A DNA stretch of 64,000 nucleotides. Source: Poa pratensis (lineage: Eukaryota; Streptophyta; Magnoliopsida; Poales; Poaceae). The stretch lies in assembly GCA_947311845.1 (NCBI GenBank), contig CAMZMU010000040.1, forward strand, positions 53,597,975-53,661,974, read 5' to 3'. The notes beneath the pieces are model-generated. The model was given only the letters and a program-made list of their open reading frames with translations. It was not told where the DNA came from and did not search any database. Position 1 is the first letter of the stretch; the number at the start of each line of letters is the position of its first letter. Below are positions 32,501 through 45,242 of this stretch, in pieces. Position numbers and translations under genes: made by a program.

Positions 32501-34312
32501 GTATTGCAAACTTTTCTAGAGCACCCTACCTTGCTTAGCAAGGTTCTGTTAAGAACAGATGCTGAATAATTCTCTCTAGCATGGTTCTGTCAATTACAGA
32601 ACCTGCTGGGTCTCTCTCTAGCTTTAAAAATCAACCTGTTGTTGCTGAGCAGCTAGAGCTTCTAGAAAAACTCTGATCTTGCTCCAAGGTTCTACCTTCT
32701 TCTCCTTGCTGCTTCAATTTTCCTGGAGTGTATTTGCTAGCTGAAATGGCTTGTGGTGGATGGATTAGGTGATCTCCATGAGTAGAGATTGGTTGTGCTT
32801 GTTCTTGTGGAAGAACAGATGGAAATGTGTTCTGTATGTGATGATGGTTGTGCTCTGTGTGTGTTGTGGTTGCTGTGACTTGTGTGTGCTGGTGGCTGCG
32901 GCTTGGGTATGTATTTATACAAATTTGAGCACTCCTGTGCTTGTGACACCAGGATAAATGGCTGTGGTGACTCACCTGCTTGCAGTGGCCCTCTTCTACC
33001 TCGAGCTGCCTTATTTGACCAGTTTTGCACTTCTTTTCACCTAGGAGATCAGCTCACTGCTGCAGCAGAGCAGTTCATCTCCCCAGGTGATAACTATGAG
33101 TCATTCTTGACTCATTGATCCTATCTTGATCCAGATATTTGTGTGGAAATGCTTGGCTGTGAATTGAAAGGTTTATGATAGTGGGTTTGAGATGATTAAA
33201 CTCAAGTGTGTGGCCAATTAAGCTGATTGCTAGCTTAATAAGTGGGATTAGGATCCATTTGCCTAATCAATTGGCAAATGTGATACCATAATTTGTGGAC
33301 TAAGGTTTTATTTGCTTCCTGGTTTAATTTTGGGGAATGCATTTTATCTGCTGCTTTACCTTTTGAAAGATCAAGATCATATGCTCAAGACAACACTTGT
33401 TGCCTAAGATTTCAGTTGCATTAATTTTCTAAGTGCTGCAATTATGCCTTTGCCCCTCTTTGTTGCCTTCGGATTAAAAGAGCATGATCCAAATGATCAG
33501 TCCCTTCTGTTGCCTTGGATGATTTGCAATATTCCCTAATTTAGCCTAATTGAACCTCAGTTTTAATTAGGCTAAAACCAGGTTTCAAAACAGTAACATG
33601 CCAGCACCAAATGGTGTTGGCAACATTTTAACCATAACCCGAAATTCTACTTGTTTGTGTTGTTTATTTTGCAGGTTAGAAGATGAAGAAACATGAAGAT
33701 TTAGTTTAGGAATTTTAGTACTGTTTTTGTATTCTTTCAAATGTTGTAAGAATATTTGTAATGAAGTCTTGTAAATTAATTGTGTTGATCATTTGTATAA
33801 TTTGTATCCCATTGTTTCCTTCACATTTGAGTTTATGATACAATATAATTCTTGTATCTGTATTCTTTTAGAAATTCTTTTGTAATTATTTGTATATATA
33901 TTTGTGATGTGGAGGTAATAAGATGACTCTATTATTTAAGATGATTTCATCACAATCTTGTGATTTTTATATATTGTTATTACTGTGATATGTGTGTATA
34001 AAAGATTTAGGAGAGAATAGAATTGTTTTACTTAAAATTATTTCAAATTTCCTTTTGAAATCAAATGAAATCAAATGATTGTGTTGGAGAAGTACTAACA
34101 AAGGTTTTGAAAATATGTCGTAGGGTTTATCGACACCTCTCGACTATCTGTCAATGTCTGACTCCCAGAACATCGACACTCGTCTGGAATCAACCCTCGA
34201 TTCATTTTAACCAAAAGCGCGAAAATTTCCAGATTTCACCAAAAGATGCATGAATGCACAAATGAAATTCCTATTTCTACCCTCTCGAGTCCTATAACTG
34301 CGGGGTGTTACA
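29585..34312 (-). repeat. 3' LTR of the gypsy element (4728 bp)
   Basis: Same ends as the other LTR. It directly follows the polypurine tract at 34313-34327. Open frames inside it on either strand recur in the other LTR and show no protein motif, so they are not annotated as genes. Confidence 0.88.
31490..33760 (+). other. antisense gene-like layout inside the gypsy LTR
   Basis: On the plus strand, opposite to the element, a GC-rich block (31500-31891) ends ATGGACGCACG|GTAAAA. An intron-like T-rich region follows, and TTATTTTGCAG|GTTAGAAGATGAAG stands at about 33664-33687 with AT-rich DNA after it. The same sites recur in the other LTR (about 42440-44640). No protein is recognised. It could be a noncoding antisense transcript unit or chance. 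Confidence 0.25.
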
Positions 34313-34327
34313 TCCTCTCCCCCTTAA
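34313..34327 (-). promoter_or_regulatory. polypurine tract
   Basis: Minus strand AAGGGGGAGAGGA lies immediately before the 3' LTR; the integrase stop codon (34326-34324) overlaps its upstream edge. Confidence 0.8.
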
Positions 34328-35970
34328 ATTAAACTTCGTCCCGAAGTTTCTTTTCTGGGGTACCTGAACAACTGTGGGTAGTTCCGTCTCAATTCCTCTT
34401 CTGTTTCCCAAGTTGCCTCTCTTTCAGAATGATTCTTCCATTGAACAAGGCAATACTTAATTGCTCGATTCCTTAATCTTTTCCAGTTTTCTCTCAATAT
34501 CTTCTCGGGTTGCTCCTCATAAGACAAGTCAGGTTGTAAATTTAGTCCTTCAAACTCGATTGGCCCTTCCGGTGGTTTCAAACATTTCTTGAGTTGAGAT
34601 ACATGGAACACATTGTGTACTTGTGATAATATAGCAGGTAACTCCAATTCATAGGCCACTTCACCTTTTCGACTTAAGATTCTAAATGGTCCTATGTATC
34701 TGGGACTACATTCCTTTACCCCGAATCTCTTTACTCCTTTAATAGGGCTAACTCTCAAATATACCATATCTTGTATTTCTGGTTCCCACTGCCTCCTGGA
34801 AAGATCAGCGTAACTTTTCTGTCTACTCTGAGCTATCTTGAGACGATCTCTAATAATGTCAACAATCCGTTGTTGCTCTTTTATGTAGTCAGGTGCGAAT
34901 TCTTTGCTTTCTCCTACTTCAAACCAACAGATTGGCGATCTACACTTTCGTCCATATAGGGCTTCAAATGGTGCCATCTTAATACTACTTTGATAGCTGT
35001 TATTATAAGAAAATTCAGCTAAAGCTAAATGTTCATCCCACGATCCTCCGAAATCAAGAACACAAGCTCTCAACATATCTTCTAGTATTTGATTGGTTCT
35101 TTCCGTCTGTCCATCCGTTTGGGGATGATATGCTGTACTATACTTCAGATTAGTTCCTAATTGTTTGTGAAGATGTTCCAAAACGCTGAAGTAAATATGG
35201 ATCCACGATCCGTTACAATACTTTGTGGAACTCCATGCTTACTGACGATCTCTTTTACATATTGTTCTACCAATTGTGTTGCGGTGTCTTTCTGGTTAAC
35301 AGCCAAGAAATGGGCACTCTTTGTCAATCTATCCACTATTACCCATATAGAATCCTTATTTCTCCTTGTTTTGGGTAATCCTGTAATAAAATCCATATTG
35401 ATCTTTCCCATTTCCATTTGGGAATTGGTAATGGTTGTAATAACCCTGCTGGACTCTGATGTTCCGCTTTCACTTGTCTACAAGTATGACATTCTGCGAC
35501 ATACTGGCAATCTCTCTTTTCATGTTATTCCACCAAATGTCTTTTTCAAATCCATGTACATCTTAGTACTACCTGGATGTATAGAATATGGTGTCTCATG
35601 TGCTTCTTTCAAATTATGCTCTTGATCTCTTGAATATCTGGAACACAGATTCTACCATGATACCATAATGAGTCAGTTTCTGGCTTCAAAGTGAATTCAG
35701 AATCCTACCTCTTTAATCCTGCGGATTTCTTCAGCTATGAACTCATCTTCTCTTTGTCTGGAGAGAATATTTTCTTTCAACTCCATCTCTGTTTCTTCAA
35801 CAACTTCCATAGCTGCTATACTACTTAACTCTGGACCATCCCAGATTTCAATACCAGCTTTTCTTATCTCATTCCTCAATTCCTTGGGCATTCCTTCTTC
35901 CATCAAAGGATTACAATTAACCTTGCGACTTAAAGCATCTGCCACTACATTGGCTTTTCCTGGAGTATAG
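34324..35970 (-). pseudogene. integrase with GPF/Y motif and chromodomain-like tail
   Basis: After MADALSRKVN (RNase H-integrase linker, near 35945) come a degenerate zinc region ([20 protein letters not shown], about 35510), the core with [20 protein letters not shown] and VTDRGSIFTS (DD), then YHPQTDGQTERTNQ carrying the E. The last open frame (35181-34324, 285 codons) adds RYIGPFRILSRKGEVAYELE (GPF/Y) and CLVQWKNHSEREATWETEEE, which resembles the chromodomain of Tekay/Del chromoviruses. Frame breaks lie near 35500 and 35180. The stop codon abuts the polypurine tract. Confidence 0.87.
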
Positions 35971-35977
35971 TTTATTG

Positions 35978-37238
35978 TCAGTCATAATCCTTGATTAACT
36001 CTAACCATCTCTTCTGCCTCATATTCAGTTCCTTTTGTGTGAAGAAGTATTTCAAACTCTTATGATCCGTATATAGTTCACACCTTTCTCCATAAAGAAA
36101 ATGTCTCCATTGCTTTAAAGCATAAACTACTGCTGCTAACTCCAAATCATGTGTAGGATAGTTAAGTTCATGTGGCTTTAACTGCCTTGATCCGTATGCA
36201 ATTACCTTGCGATCTTGCATAACACAACCTAATCCATTTTTAGATGCATCACAATAAACTGTGTAACTTTTCCAGTTTCTGGTACTGCTAACACAGGTGC
36301 TGTTGTCAATTTCCTCTTGAGTTCTTGGAAACTTTGTTCACACTTCTCCGTCCATTCAAATGGAACATTTTTCTGAGTAATTTGTCATTGGCCCGGCTAT
36401 TTTGAAAATCCTTCAATAAATCTCCGATAATATCCGGCCATTCCAAAAATCCTCTAATTTCCTTAGGGTTCTTGGGTGCTTCCCAATCCAATACTGCTTT
36501 TACTTTCTCAGGATTGACTGCAATCCCTTCCTTACTGATCACATGACCAAGAAATTCCACTTGATCCAACCAAAACTCACACTTACTAAATTTGGCATAT
36601 AACTGATGTTCCCTTAGTGTCTGTAACACAATACTCAAGTGTTGTGCATGATCTTCCTTGGTTTTGGAATAGACCAATATATCATCAATGAACACAATCA
36701 CAAATTTGTCCAGATATGGCATAAAAATCTTGTTCATCAATTCATGAATATTGCTGGTGCATTGGTTAACCAAATGGTACTACTAAATACTCATGATGTC
36801 CATATCTTGATACAAATGCTGTTTTGGGAATATCCTCGGGTTTAATCTTTATCTGATGGTATCCTGACCTCAAATCTATCTTAGAAAATACCCCTGCTCC
36901 TCTTACTTGATCAAACAAATCTTGTATCCTTGGCAACGGGTATTTATTCTTAATGGTCACACTATTCAATTACTGAAATCTCCACACATCTTCTTCCTCC
37001 ATCTCTTTATCCACAAAAATTACTGGTGATACACTTTCTCTTATGAATCCTTTTCTTCCAACTCATCAATTGCTCTTTGAGTTGTACAATTCCTTGGGAC
37101 CCATCTTGTATGGTGCTTGTGCAATAGGTGCTGTACCAGGAATCAAATCTATGGTGAACTCAATTTCACGATCCGGTGGCATCCCTGGTAACTCATCTGG
37201 AAATACATCCTGAAATTCTTTAACCACTGGGATTTCTT
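35978..37238 (-). pseudogene. reverse transcriptase and RNase H domains of pol
   Basis: Palm blocks seen: [35 protein letters not shown], and [19 protein letters not shown] with the catalytic DD. Then [20 protein letters not shown]. RNase H has [30 protein letters not shown] and [13 protein letters not shown]. Several stops and frame changes (near 36965, 36420 and 36240) show it is dead. Confidence 0.88.
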
Positions 37239-37688
37239 CTATCTTGCTTCCTTCATAGCATTCAACTGTAAATCTGCTCTTAACTGACTATGCTTATCCC
37301 CTTGGTATACTGTTCTCATACCTCCTGGTCCTCTCAAAGACACTGTCTTCTCTGCACAATCTATTTGAGCTCCATGATCAGATAACCAGTCCATCCCTAA
37401 GATGACTGCTATATCTTTCATGGGAATTACTAGCAAATCAGCGTCATAAACGCGATCACAGATCATAATTACTTGATCCATTTTGACTTGCGTTACTAAC
37501 AATTTTCCCCCGGCCGACATGACCGTTATGGGTACTTCTAACGGCTGACATCTAATCCCATATGCATCCACAAATTGTTGCGAAATAAAAGATGTAGTAG
37601 CTCCAGTATCAAACAAAACTTTGCCAGGATGAGAAAGGATTTTGAGCGTACCGATCACCACGTTGTCGGTGTTGTTGACTTGCTCCAA
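37239..37688 (-). pseudogene. aspartic protease domain of pol
   Basis: VLFDTGATTSFISQQFVDAY gives the active-site DTG; ILGMDWLSDHGAQIDC is the second conserved block. The frame is open for 149 residues, then shifts before RT. This enzyme would mature the Gag-Pol polyprotein. Confidence 0.85.
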
Positions 37689-37699
37689 ACTGGTGCAAT

Positions 37700-38839
37700 T
37701 CAGCCTTCCATATGGCTTCCCTTTGTTCTTGTCCGCATGTTCCTTCCAAATCCTCCATTCCTTGGTTTGAATCCTCCTCCACCTGGTTTTCCTCCACCAG
37801 TTCCACGACTTACTTGTTGATTCTGTTTATTTGGACAATCAGGCTTGATATGTCCAGCTTGTCCACATCCAAAACAGATGATTTTGGGCTTCTGACAATC
37901 CTTCATCAGATGTCCTCTCATTCCACATTATTGCATATCAAATTGTTAACAGGATTGAAGCTTCGTGGAATAGGCTTCCTTCCTTCAGTTCTGAGCTTAG
38001 GCTTAAAACGTAGATTTGGTGGTTGCCTCTGGACTTGAAACTTCCTTGGTTCCATCTGCTTTCTTCCTTCTTTCTCCTGAAGTAACTTATAATCATCCTC
38101 CAATGTTATTGCTGCATCACAGCTCCTGAAACTCCTTTGGTTTAGTCAACCTTAACTGCATCTTCATAAAAGGATTCAGACCCTTCATGAATCTCTTCTT
38201 CCTTTTCTCCTCAGTGTCTACTTCATCCAATGCATACCTCGATAACATGTTGAACGCACTGACATAACGTCCAACAGGTAACTCATTCTGTCTCAGATTC
38301 TCAAACTCCCTCCTTTTCAATTCCATAATACTTTCAGGAACATGTGCTTCCCTAAACCTCTTCTTAAACTCCTCCCAAGTTACAACATGATCAGCAGGTA
38401 GTGTTGCCACTATGGCTTCCCACCATGATGCTGCTGGTCCGGTAAGCAAATGAGTTGCATACCTAACCTTCTCCTCATCAGAACATCCAACTGTGTTGAG
38501 CTTTCGTTCAGTATCTGCCACCCAATCTTCTGCGTCCATAGGTTCTGGAGCTCTTGCAAATGGTATGGGTCTAGCATTTTGGAAATCTGATAGAGTCACT
38601 CCTTTAAGTACTTCATCCCTTCCTCGTCCTGCCTGTATTTCCAGCAAATCTTGCAGAAATTTATTCTGCCTTTCCTGGTCTTGGCGCCTGCCTTCTTCCA
38701 CCATCTGCATATACTGCATGAAACTTTGCTCCGTGATTGGCCTTGGTGGTTGTGGTATTCCTCCTGCATCTGCATCTTGCTTCTCCTTAAGTTCACGTTC
38801 TTGCCTCTGCACATCACTCTCCTCACCGATGTACGCCAT
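37700..38839 (-). pseudogene. gag: gag (capsid and zinc knuckle)
   Basis: Starts MAYIGEESDVQRQERELKEK. The Retrotrans_gag domain is seen in GPAASWWEAIVATLPADHV, TWEEFKKRFREAHVPESIME, LRQNELPVGRYVSAFNMLSR and RFMKGLNPFMKMQL. The first frame stops at 38117 after KPKEFQEL, and the next segments (38103-37918, 37921-37700) are in other frames. The nucleocapsid knuckle CFGCGQAGHIKPDC (CX2CX4HX4C) is intact, followed by a Gly-rich stretch. Broken by at least two frameshifts or stops. Confidence 0.85.
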
Positions 38840-39213
38840 TACCCTCTAGTCCTGTTACATCGAATCAGAACTCTCCATTACATTATGCATATGCACTTCG
38901 AGTCCTATTCCATGCACAAGTACTAGTCAAACAATGGAAAACAGAAAAATCCAAAGAACACAAAACTTTTCAAACATATACCATGTATTATACATGTAGG
39001 ATTACAAACATGGGTACAAATAATAACACACTCTAAAAGTGAGTAGGTCTCACTTATTGCTACCAGCGTCCTTACAATACTACGTACAATACCCTATATT
39101 AAACATATTACACAACTACTGCTTCACTCCGTCCTGCTCTCTTCACTTTTCCGCATACTTCCCAGGCTTCCAGTGACAGTTACGCCTGGTCCTCCTGAGA
39201 ATCCCGGGTAACT

Positions 39214-40341
39214 TCACACTATGGTAGGCTGATATTCAGGGTCAGATGGGCTTGCTTCTAACGTCATATCCGTCATGGCGAAGTAACTATCAAGATACTT
39301 GTATGCCGCTGCTTCCCCATCGTAAACATCCTCATCTCCATAACCCTCGCCTCCATCATCGTACCCAGTTGGTACTGCCTCAAAGTTATTGAAATACCCT
39401 CGTGATTCGTCTCCCTTCTCCGTCTTCGGGTAATACTTGGTCTCGTACGCATACTTCCATTCCTCATCTTCCTCCTCAGAATCTATTTTTATTGGCTACT
39501 TGACTCACCAACTCTAGCTTCCTCCTAGGGGTATGACTAGTAACTTCCGGCTCTCCCGGATCTCCTGGAATTCTTATGGGATCACTCAGTGTACCCTGAT
39601 AAGGTTCTTCATCCCAACCTGTGGCACTTGGTACTTCAGGTTCCCAACTCTGCCATCCTTCCCTCATCAACTAAGACATAACCAGAGTGTGGTGGTGTAT
39701 AGTCAGGATAAATTGGGGTATCGGGTTCTACTTCCTCCACATACCTAGCTGGTGTGGGTGGTGGATCAGTGTATCCCTTCTCTGCTTCATACCTCAGTAT
39801 ATCACACTTTTCCTGAATAACTTCAGGACTGGAGTACTGCTCTATCATGGCTTCTACCTCTCCAGCTACTACTCCGAACGTCTTATGATACGCCCGAATC
39901 ATCTTGAGACAACTGTCCATGAACTCAGCCACATCACGTGGATTAGTTTTCAGGAAAGCCTTATAATCCACTGGACCCTCAAGCCGGTAATTCGCACTCG
40001 GAATAGCGTTAAACGGTGTTTCCACCAACGCATAACTCTTGGATGTCCTTATCTCAGTAACTGCTCTGACAGCAGCAATCTGGAAAGCTACTTCCACATT
40101 CTTCGCTTCTCCAAAGGGCATTTTGAATCCCATCTTTAGTTCAGGCGGTAACTTGAGTGCTACACGTACAGGGCTAAAATTGACCCGTCGTAAAAACTCA
40201 TCACTTTCACTATCACCTTGGTTTTGATACCAAGAAAATAGATCAGTTGCTGAAGCATTTCCGCCCAGCTTCCCCGAAAAACACCCTTGCCCAACTCAGC
40301 ATCTCTCACACGAACCGACCTCCTGGGACCCGTTTCTCCAT
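39214..40341 (-). pseudogene. additional ORF upstream of gag, function unknown
   Basis: Starts at the ATG 40341 (MEKR), with the better preserved reading seen in the partial leader at 29397 (MEKRGPRRSVRVRDAELGKG). It continues NASATDLFSWYQNQ, GDSESDEFLRRVNF, LPPELKMGFKMPFGEAKNVE, FQIAAVRAVTEIRTS, VDYKAFLKTNPRDVAEF and EKCDILRYEAEKGYTDPPPT. It ends as an acidic tail (DSEEEDEEWKYAYETKYY) with TGA at 39216-39214. At least three frame changes (near 40275, 39660 and 39490) break it. It has no gag, zinc-knuckle or enzyme motif. It is in sense orientation between primer site and gag, where some plant gypsy lineages carry extra ORFs. About 375 residues if read through. Confidence 0.55.
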
Positions 40342-40510
40342 CCTAGCTGTTATAGCCAAAAAGGATATCAGAATTGAAATGAAGTAATAATTGCATGATA
40401 ATGCTATTCTCAAGTGAATATCAATCATAACAAATTAAAACTCAATTCATTCTAAGGCCTCGCACACCTACAGGTTTTTCCCTTTAATAGGTTTCCAACC
40501 TAAGGTCTAG

Positions 40511-40527
40511 CAATTGCTCTGATACCA
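40511..40527 (-). promoter_or_regulatory. primer-binding site, initiator tRNA-Met type
   Basis: Minus strand TGGTATCAGAGCAATTG, two bases after the LTR. It matches the complement of the 3' end of plant initiator tRNA-Met (TGGTATCAGAGC). Confidence 0.8.
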
Positions 40528-40529
40528 TC

Positions 40530-43500
40530 TGCGGTGACCCAGCACACCACTGCATATTGTAGTGTACAAGTCGTTGACATAACACCCACGGAAGGACTAA
40601 TCCGTAAATATTACATCACTCAGAGTAGTACAACAGAAACATTGCGGGTCCACTTTATTACACACTGCTAAAGATTACAAGCCAGAAATGCATAAAAACA
40701 TCGACGTCTTCCTCCGACATGGGAGGAATGTCTATTATTGCGATGTTGACAGGAGTCAACCTACAAGCGATAGAAAACAGCAAACTAAGAACCATCTTGG
40801 CTCAGCCGCTAAGTAGTACTAGTCTAGTCTGACTCGGCCAGGTTCCTACTATGATAACTCTAAGTCTCCACCTCCTCCTCGTCGTCGTCGGCTCCGTAGG
40901 CGATGATGTAGTCGACGCCCTCTATTCCTCCAGACAGATCAGGTGCTTCAAAGTAGACGTCATCGGCATGGTATGCTCCATAGTTTCCTTCCACGGTCTC
41001 TTCAAAGTCTAAGCAGGGGATCAAAAGGGAACGAATGAGTAACAGCGTTACTCAGCAAGTTCAGCTAACGCTTAGATAAGTGGAATGCACTAGCTACCAT
41101 CCTGACCAAAAGCCATGGATGAATATGCAAGTTTTGTAAAACATTTTTAGTAAAAGGTCCATTTTATTTTGGAAAACTATGCCCCCAGCCTCCACGGGTT
41201 TATAGTCATCACTTGGGATGCCTTTCCCGCTGCGGTCTGTAGTCCCCTCCTGGAACAAGGATGTGACAGTCACAATTTCTTTGTTTAACTCTGCAGAGCT
41301 GCACCACTTTACCCAACAGCAGCCTGGCTCTTTATGCTCTCTCCGCACACCATTTGTGCTATAGCCAGAACTCAGGGCAACAAGTCATGTGGAGTCGCTT
41401 CCCCGCACAACGCATATCCGCCCATTTGTGACGCGGCTGGTAACTAAGACCATTAGCCCGCCACCCCTCCCGAGCTTCTATTCCAGTCACTCCGTCGAGT
41501 GGGAAGGTCACGCGCTTCCACGCAGTTGGCCGCCGCAACGGACGCAACCAGGTAATAGCCTGCCGAGGATATGCGAACGAGGAAGAAACCTCTGACTAGC
41601 CCATCCATAGTGAATCTGTTGGCTGATGCTTCGATACGCGCTAGGATCACTGGGCCATGGGTTATTAATCCTAGGTATATACTTTCCCGTACAATGGAAC
41701 CTCCACCACAACATCAAACCGTGGTTCCACTGCCAGCCAACCATATAATACATAGCAATTCACATCATTCGAAAATAGGTTTTTCTTTTTCATGCAATGA
41801 TAAACATAGTACTTTGCAATTACTTTGATAAAAATAATCAATCGAGGACATGCAAGTTGGAACTTGCCTTGAGACTGACAGGTAGTGCAGTCTAAAGCTT
41901 CCGACGAATTGGGACCCTCGTGTTCTGAAAATCAACATCATTGTCTATATGAGACAATGTTTGAAAACCAAATAATGCTATTATGCATAGGATGCAATGC
42001 TTTTTCCCCAGAAATTTATTGAAAGTCTTGATAATGATTTTTAAATGGTCTTTCATTCAGATTTTTATTTAGGATGAGTGACATGACAGTCATGATATAG
42101 TTCAAATTATACTTTGAACTTAATACATAATTTTCCCATATTATTTTCTTTGAAAATAATTTAAATTATTTCAAAGTCATTTCCACTTAAGGATCATTTG
42201 AATTTTTGCTGCAAGAAATAGTTTTCAATAAATCAATAGACATTTTATTTGGATCCCTTATTTTCTGCTGATGTTTGTGGATATTTTTATATTATTTATA
42301 GGATTTTATTTGAATTTATAGCAAGTTTTGAAGTTTGGGAAATTTCATAATTTCAAAATTTTACAAATAGACCCTAGGTCAACTCTGGTTGAACCAGCTC
42401 AAAAAATTGGACTCGGGTCCGGTCAACTGACCGAGCTACTCCTTCTCTTCCTCACTCGCAAGAGCCCGAGCTCCCCTGGCTCCCGCGTCGCCTGCGGCGT
42501 CGCCGCCTCACTCCGGCTAGCTCCGGCCATCTCCGCCACCGTGGTCTGGGGCAAAATGACCCCCACGCTCTGTTCTACCTTTCTGCCCAGGCGATTCGTG
42601 CCTCGCCTCCTCTCGCGGTCGCACGCAACCCAACCCTAGGGTTAGGGTTCCAGTGCTCTCTGAGCACCATCGACTCCTCCTCCGGCGTGTTCACCGTGGC
42701 TGGGCGCAGAGCTCGACCTCTGTGCCGCCATGGTGCGGTGGTGCTGGTCCACGACCTCCATGAGCCCCTCCAACGGTTGCGCGAGCACTGCATCGCCTCC
42801 GTGGAGCTACGGCCATGGACGCACGGTAAATCCTTTTCCTCCCTCTCTTCTCCTTCTCCTAGTACCTCTACTCGATCTAGATGCTTCTGGACTTCGGATT
42901 AACCATATGTTCCTCTATTGATTCTTGATGATTTACTCCTTTATGTGCACTGTCTACCTATTGTGCACCAAGAATGAGTTGAATGGTGTAGATCTAACAT
43001 GTTTAGATCCATCCATTACCTCTGGAATTGTTGTTGTGAGCATTTCTTGCTCACAGATGAAGAAAATCTCTTTAGAAAAATTATATCTGAGCTAGAACTA
43101 GTATAACTTGAACTAGCCGTGATGATTCAATGATTTAAATGGATTTTAGACTTGTGTGGCTTGCTGTGATGCCTCCTGAGAGTTACACAGTAGCTAGCTT
43201 GTCTAGAAATGCTTTTTTATGCTTTCCTGTGCTTCTTCCATGTGTACAGATGTGCAAAGCACAGTCAATCCAGCTCTGCTGGTTCACTGCCTTGTGTATT
43301 TTGAAAATAAGAACAGATACTATATTGCTGCCTTTTTCCCTTTGTCCCTGTATGCTCAAACAAAAACTAAATCAATCAACTGCACTTCCTTTCTTCTCTC
43401 TTTCCTATTTTCTGCAAAGAACAGATACTCTCTGTATTGCAAACTTTTCTACAGCACCCTACCTTGCTTAGCAAGGTTCTGTTAAGAACAGATGCTGAAT

Positions 43501-45242
43501 AATTCTCTCTAGCATGGTTCTGTCAATTACAGAACCTGCTGGGTCTCTCTCTAGCTTTAAAAATCAACCTGCTGTTGCTGAGCAGCTAGAGCTTCTAGAA
43601 AAACTCTGATCTTGCTCCAAGGTTCTACCTTCTTCTCCTTGCTGCTTCAATTTTCCTAGAGTGTATTTGCTAGCTGAAATGGCTTGTGGTGGATGGATTA
43701 GGTGATCTCCATGAGTAGAGATTGGTTGTGCTTGTTCTTGTGGAAGAACAGATGGAAATGTGTTATGGATGTGATGATGGTTGTGCTCTGCGTGTGTTGT
43801 GGTTGCTGTGACTTGTGTGTGCTGGTGGCTGCGGCTTGGGTATGTATTTATACAAATTTGAGCACTCCTGTGCTTGTGACACCAGGATAAATGGTTGTGG
43901 TGACTCACCTGCTTGCAGTGGCCCTCTTCTACCTCGAGCTGCCTTATTTGACCAGTTTTGCACTTCTTTTCACCTAGGAGATCAGCTCACTGCTGCAGCA
44001 GAGCAGTTCATCTCCCCCAGGTGATAACTATGAGTCATTCTTGACTCATTGATCCTATCTTGATCCAGATATTTGTGTGCAAATGCTTGGCTGTGAATTG
44101 AAAGGTTTATGATAGTCGGTTTGAGATGATTAAACTCAAGTGTGTGGCCAATTAAGCTGATTGCTAGCTTAATAAGTGGGATTAGGATCCATTTGCCTAA
44201 TCAATTGGCAAATGTGATACCATAATTTGTGGACTAAGGTTTTATTTGCTTCCTGGTTTAATTTTGGGGAATGCATTTTATCTGCTGCTTTACCTTTTGA
44301 AAGATCAAGATCATATGCTCAAGACAACACTTGTTGCCTAAGATTTCAGTTGCATTAATTTTCCTAAGTGCTGCAATTTTGCCTTTGCCCCTCTTTGTTG
44401 CATTCAGATTAAAAGAGCATGATCCAAATGATCAGTCCCTTCTGTTGCCTTGGATGATTTGCAATATTCCCTAATTTAGCCTAATTGAATCTCAGTTTTA
44501 ATTAGGCTAAAACCAGGTTTCAAAACAGTAACATGCCAGCACCAAATGGTGTTGGCAACATTTTAACCATAACCCCAAATTCTACTTGTTTGTGTTGTTT
44601 ATTTTGCAGGTTAGAAGATGAAGAAAACATGAAGATTTAGTTTAGGAATTTTAGTACTGTTTTTGTATTCTTTCAAATGTTGTAAGAATATTTGTAATGA
44701 AGTCTTGTAAATTAATTGTGTTGATCATTTGTATAATTTGTATCCCATTGTTTCCTTCACATTTGAGTTTATGATACAATATAATTCTTGTATCTGTATT
44801 CTTTTAGAAATTCTTTTGTAATTATTTGTATATATATTTGTGATGTGGAGGTAATAAGATGACTCTATTATTTGAGATGATTTCATCACAATCTTGTGAT
44901 TTTTATATATTGTTATTACTGTGATATGTGTGTATTAAAAGATTTAGGAGAGAATAGAATTGTTTTACTCTTAAGATTCTTTCAAATTTCCTTTTGAAAT
45001 CAAATGATTGTGTTGGAGAAGTACTAACAAAGGTTTTGAAAATATGTCGTAGGGTTTAGCGACACCTCTCGACTATCTGTCAACGTCTGACTCCTAGATC
45101 ATCGACACTCGTCTGGAATCAACCTCGATTCGTTTTAACACAAAGGCGCGAAAATTTTCCAGATTTCACCAAAAGATGCATGAATGCACAAATGAAATTC
45201 CTATTTCTACCCTCTCGAGTCCTATAACTGCGGGGTGTTACA
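40530..45242 (-). repeat. 5' LTR of the gypsy element (4713 bp)
   Basis: On the minus strand it starts TGTAACACCCCGCAG and ends GGTCACCGCA; it matches 29585-34312 along its length with scattered substitutions and small indels. Confidence 0.88.

Larger units (their letters stand above)
29237..45242 (-). mobile_element. Ty3/gypsy retrotransposon with 4.7-kb LTRs, plus an extra partial leader
   Basis: Read on the minus strand: 5' LTR (45242-40530), tRNA-iMet primer site, an extra ORF, gag, protease, RT, RNase H, integrase with chromodomain-like tail, polypurine tract, 3' LTR (34312-29585). A second primer site and the first 350 bases of an internal region follow (29584-29237) before an abrupt junction. 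Gene order and the chromodomain-like end fit the chromovirus branch (Tekay/Del-like). All ORFs have frameshifts. The extra leader beyond the 3' LTR means LTR 29585-34312 once served as 5' LTR of a second copy. Confidence 0.85.

Noticed and set aside
32286..33118. Open frames inside the gypsy LTRs on both strands, repeated at 43139-44024
   Set aside because: They recur because the LTRs are duplicated; they show no domain and stop positions differ between the two copies.
29237..34312. Calling 29237-34312 and 40181-45242 as 5-kb LTRs because the direct repeat has that length
   Set aside because: The repeat includes a primer site and ORF start, which belong to the internal region. The true LTRs are 29585-34312 and 40530-45242.
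40214..40232. TTGGTATCAAAACCAAGG read as a primer-binding site, placing the LTR end at 40181
   Set aside because: It lies within the additional ORF (WYQNQGD). A much better site, TGGTATCAGAGCAATTG, lies two bases after a proper CA end at 40530.
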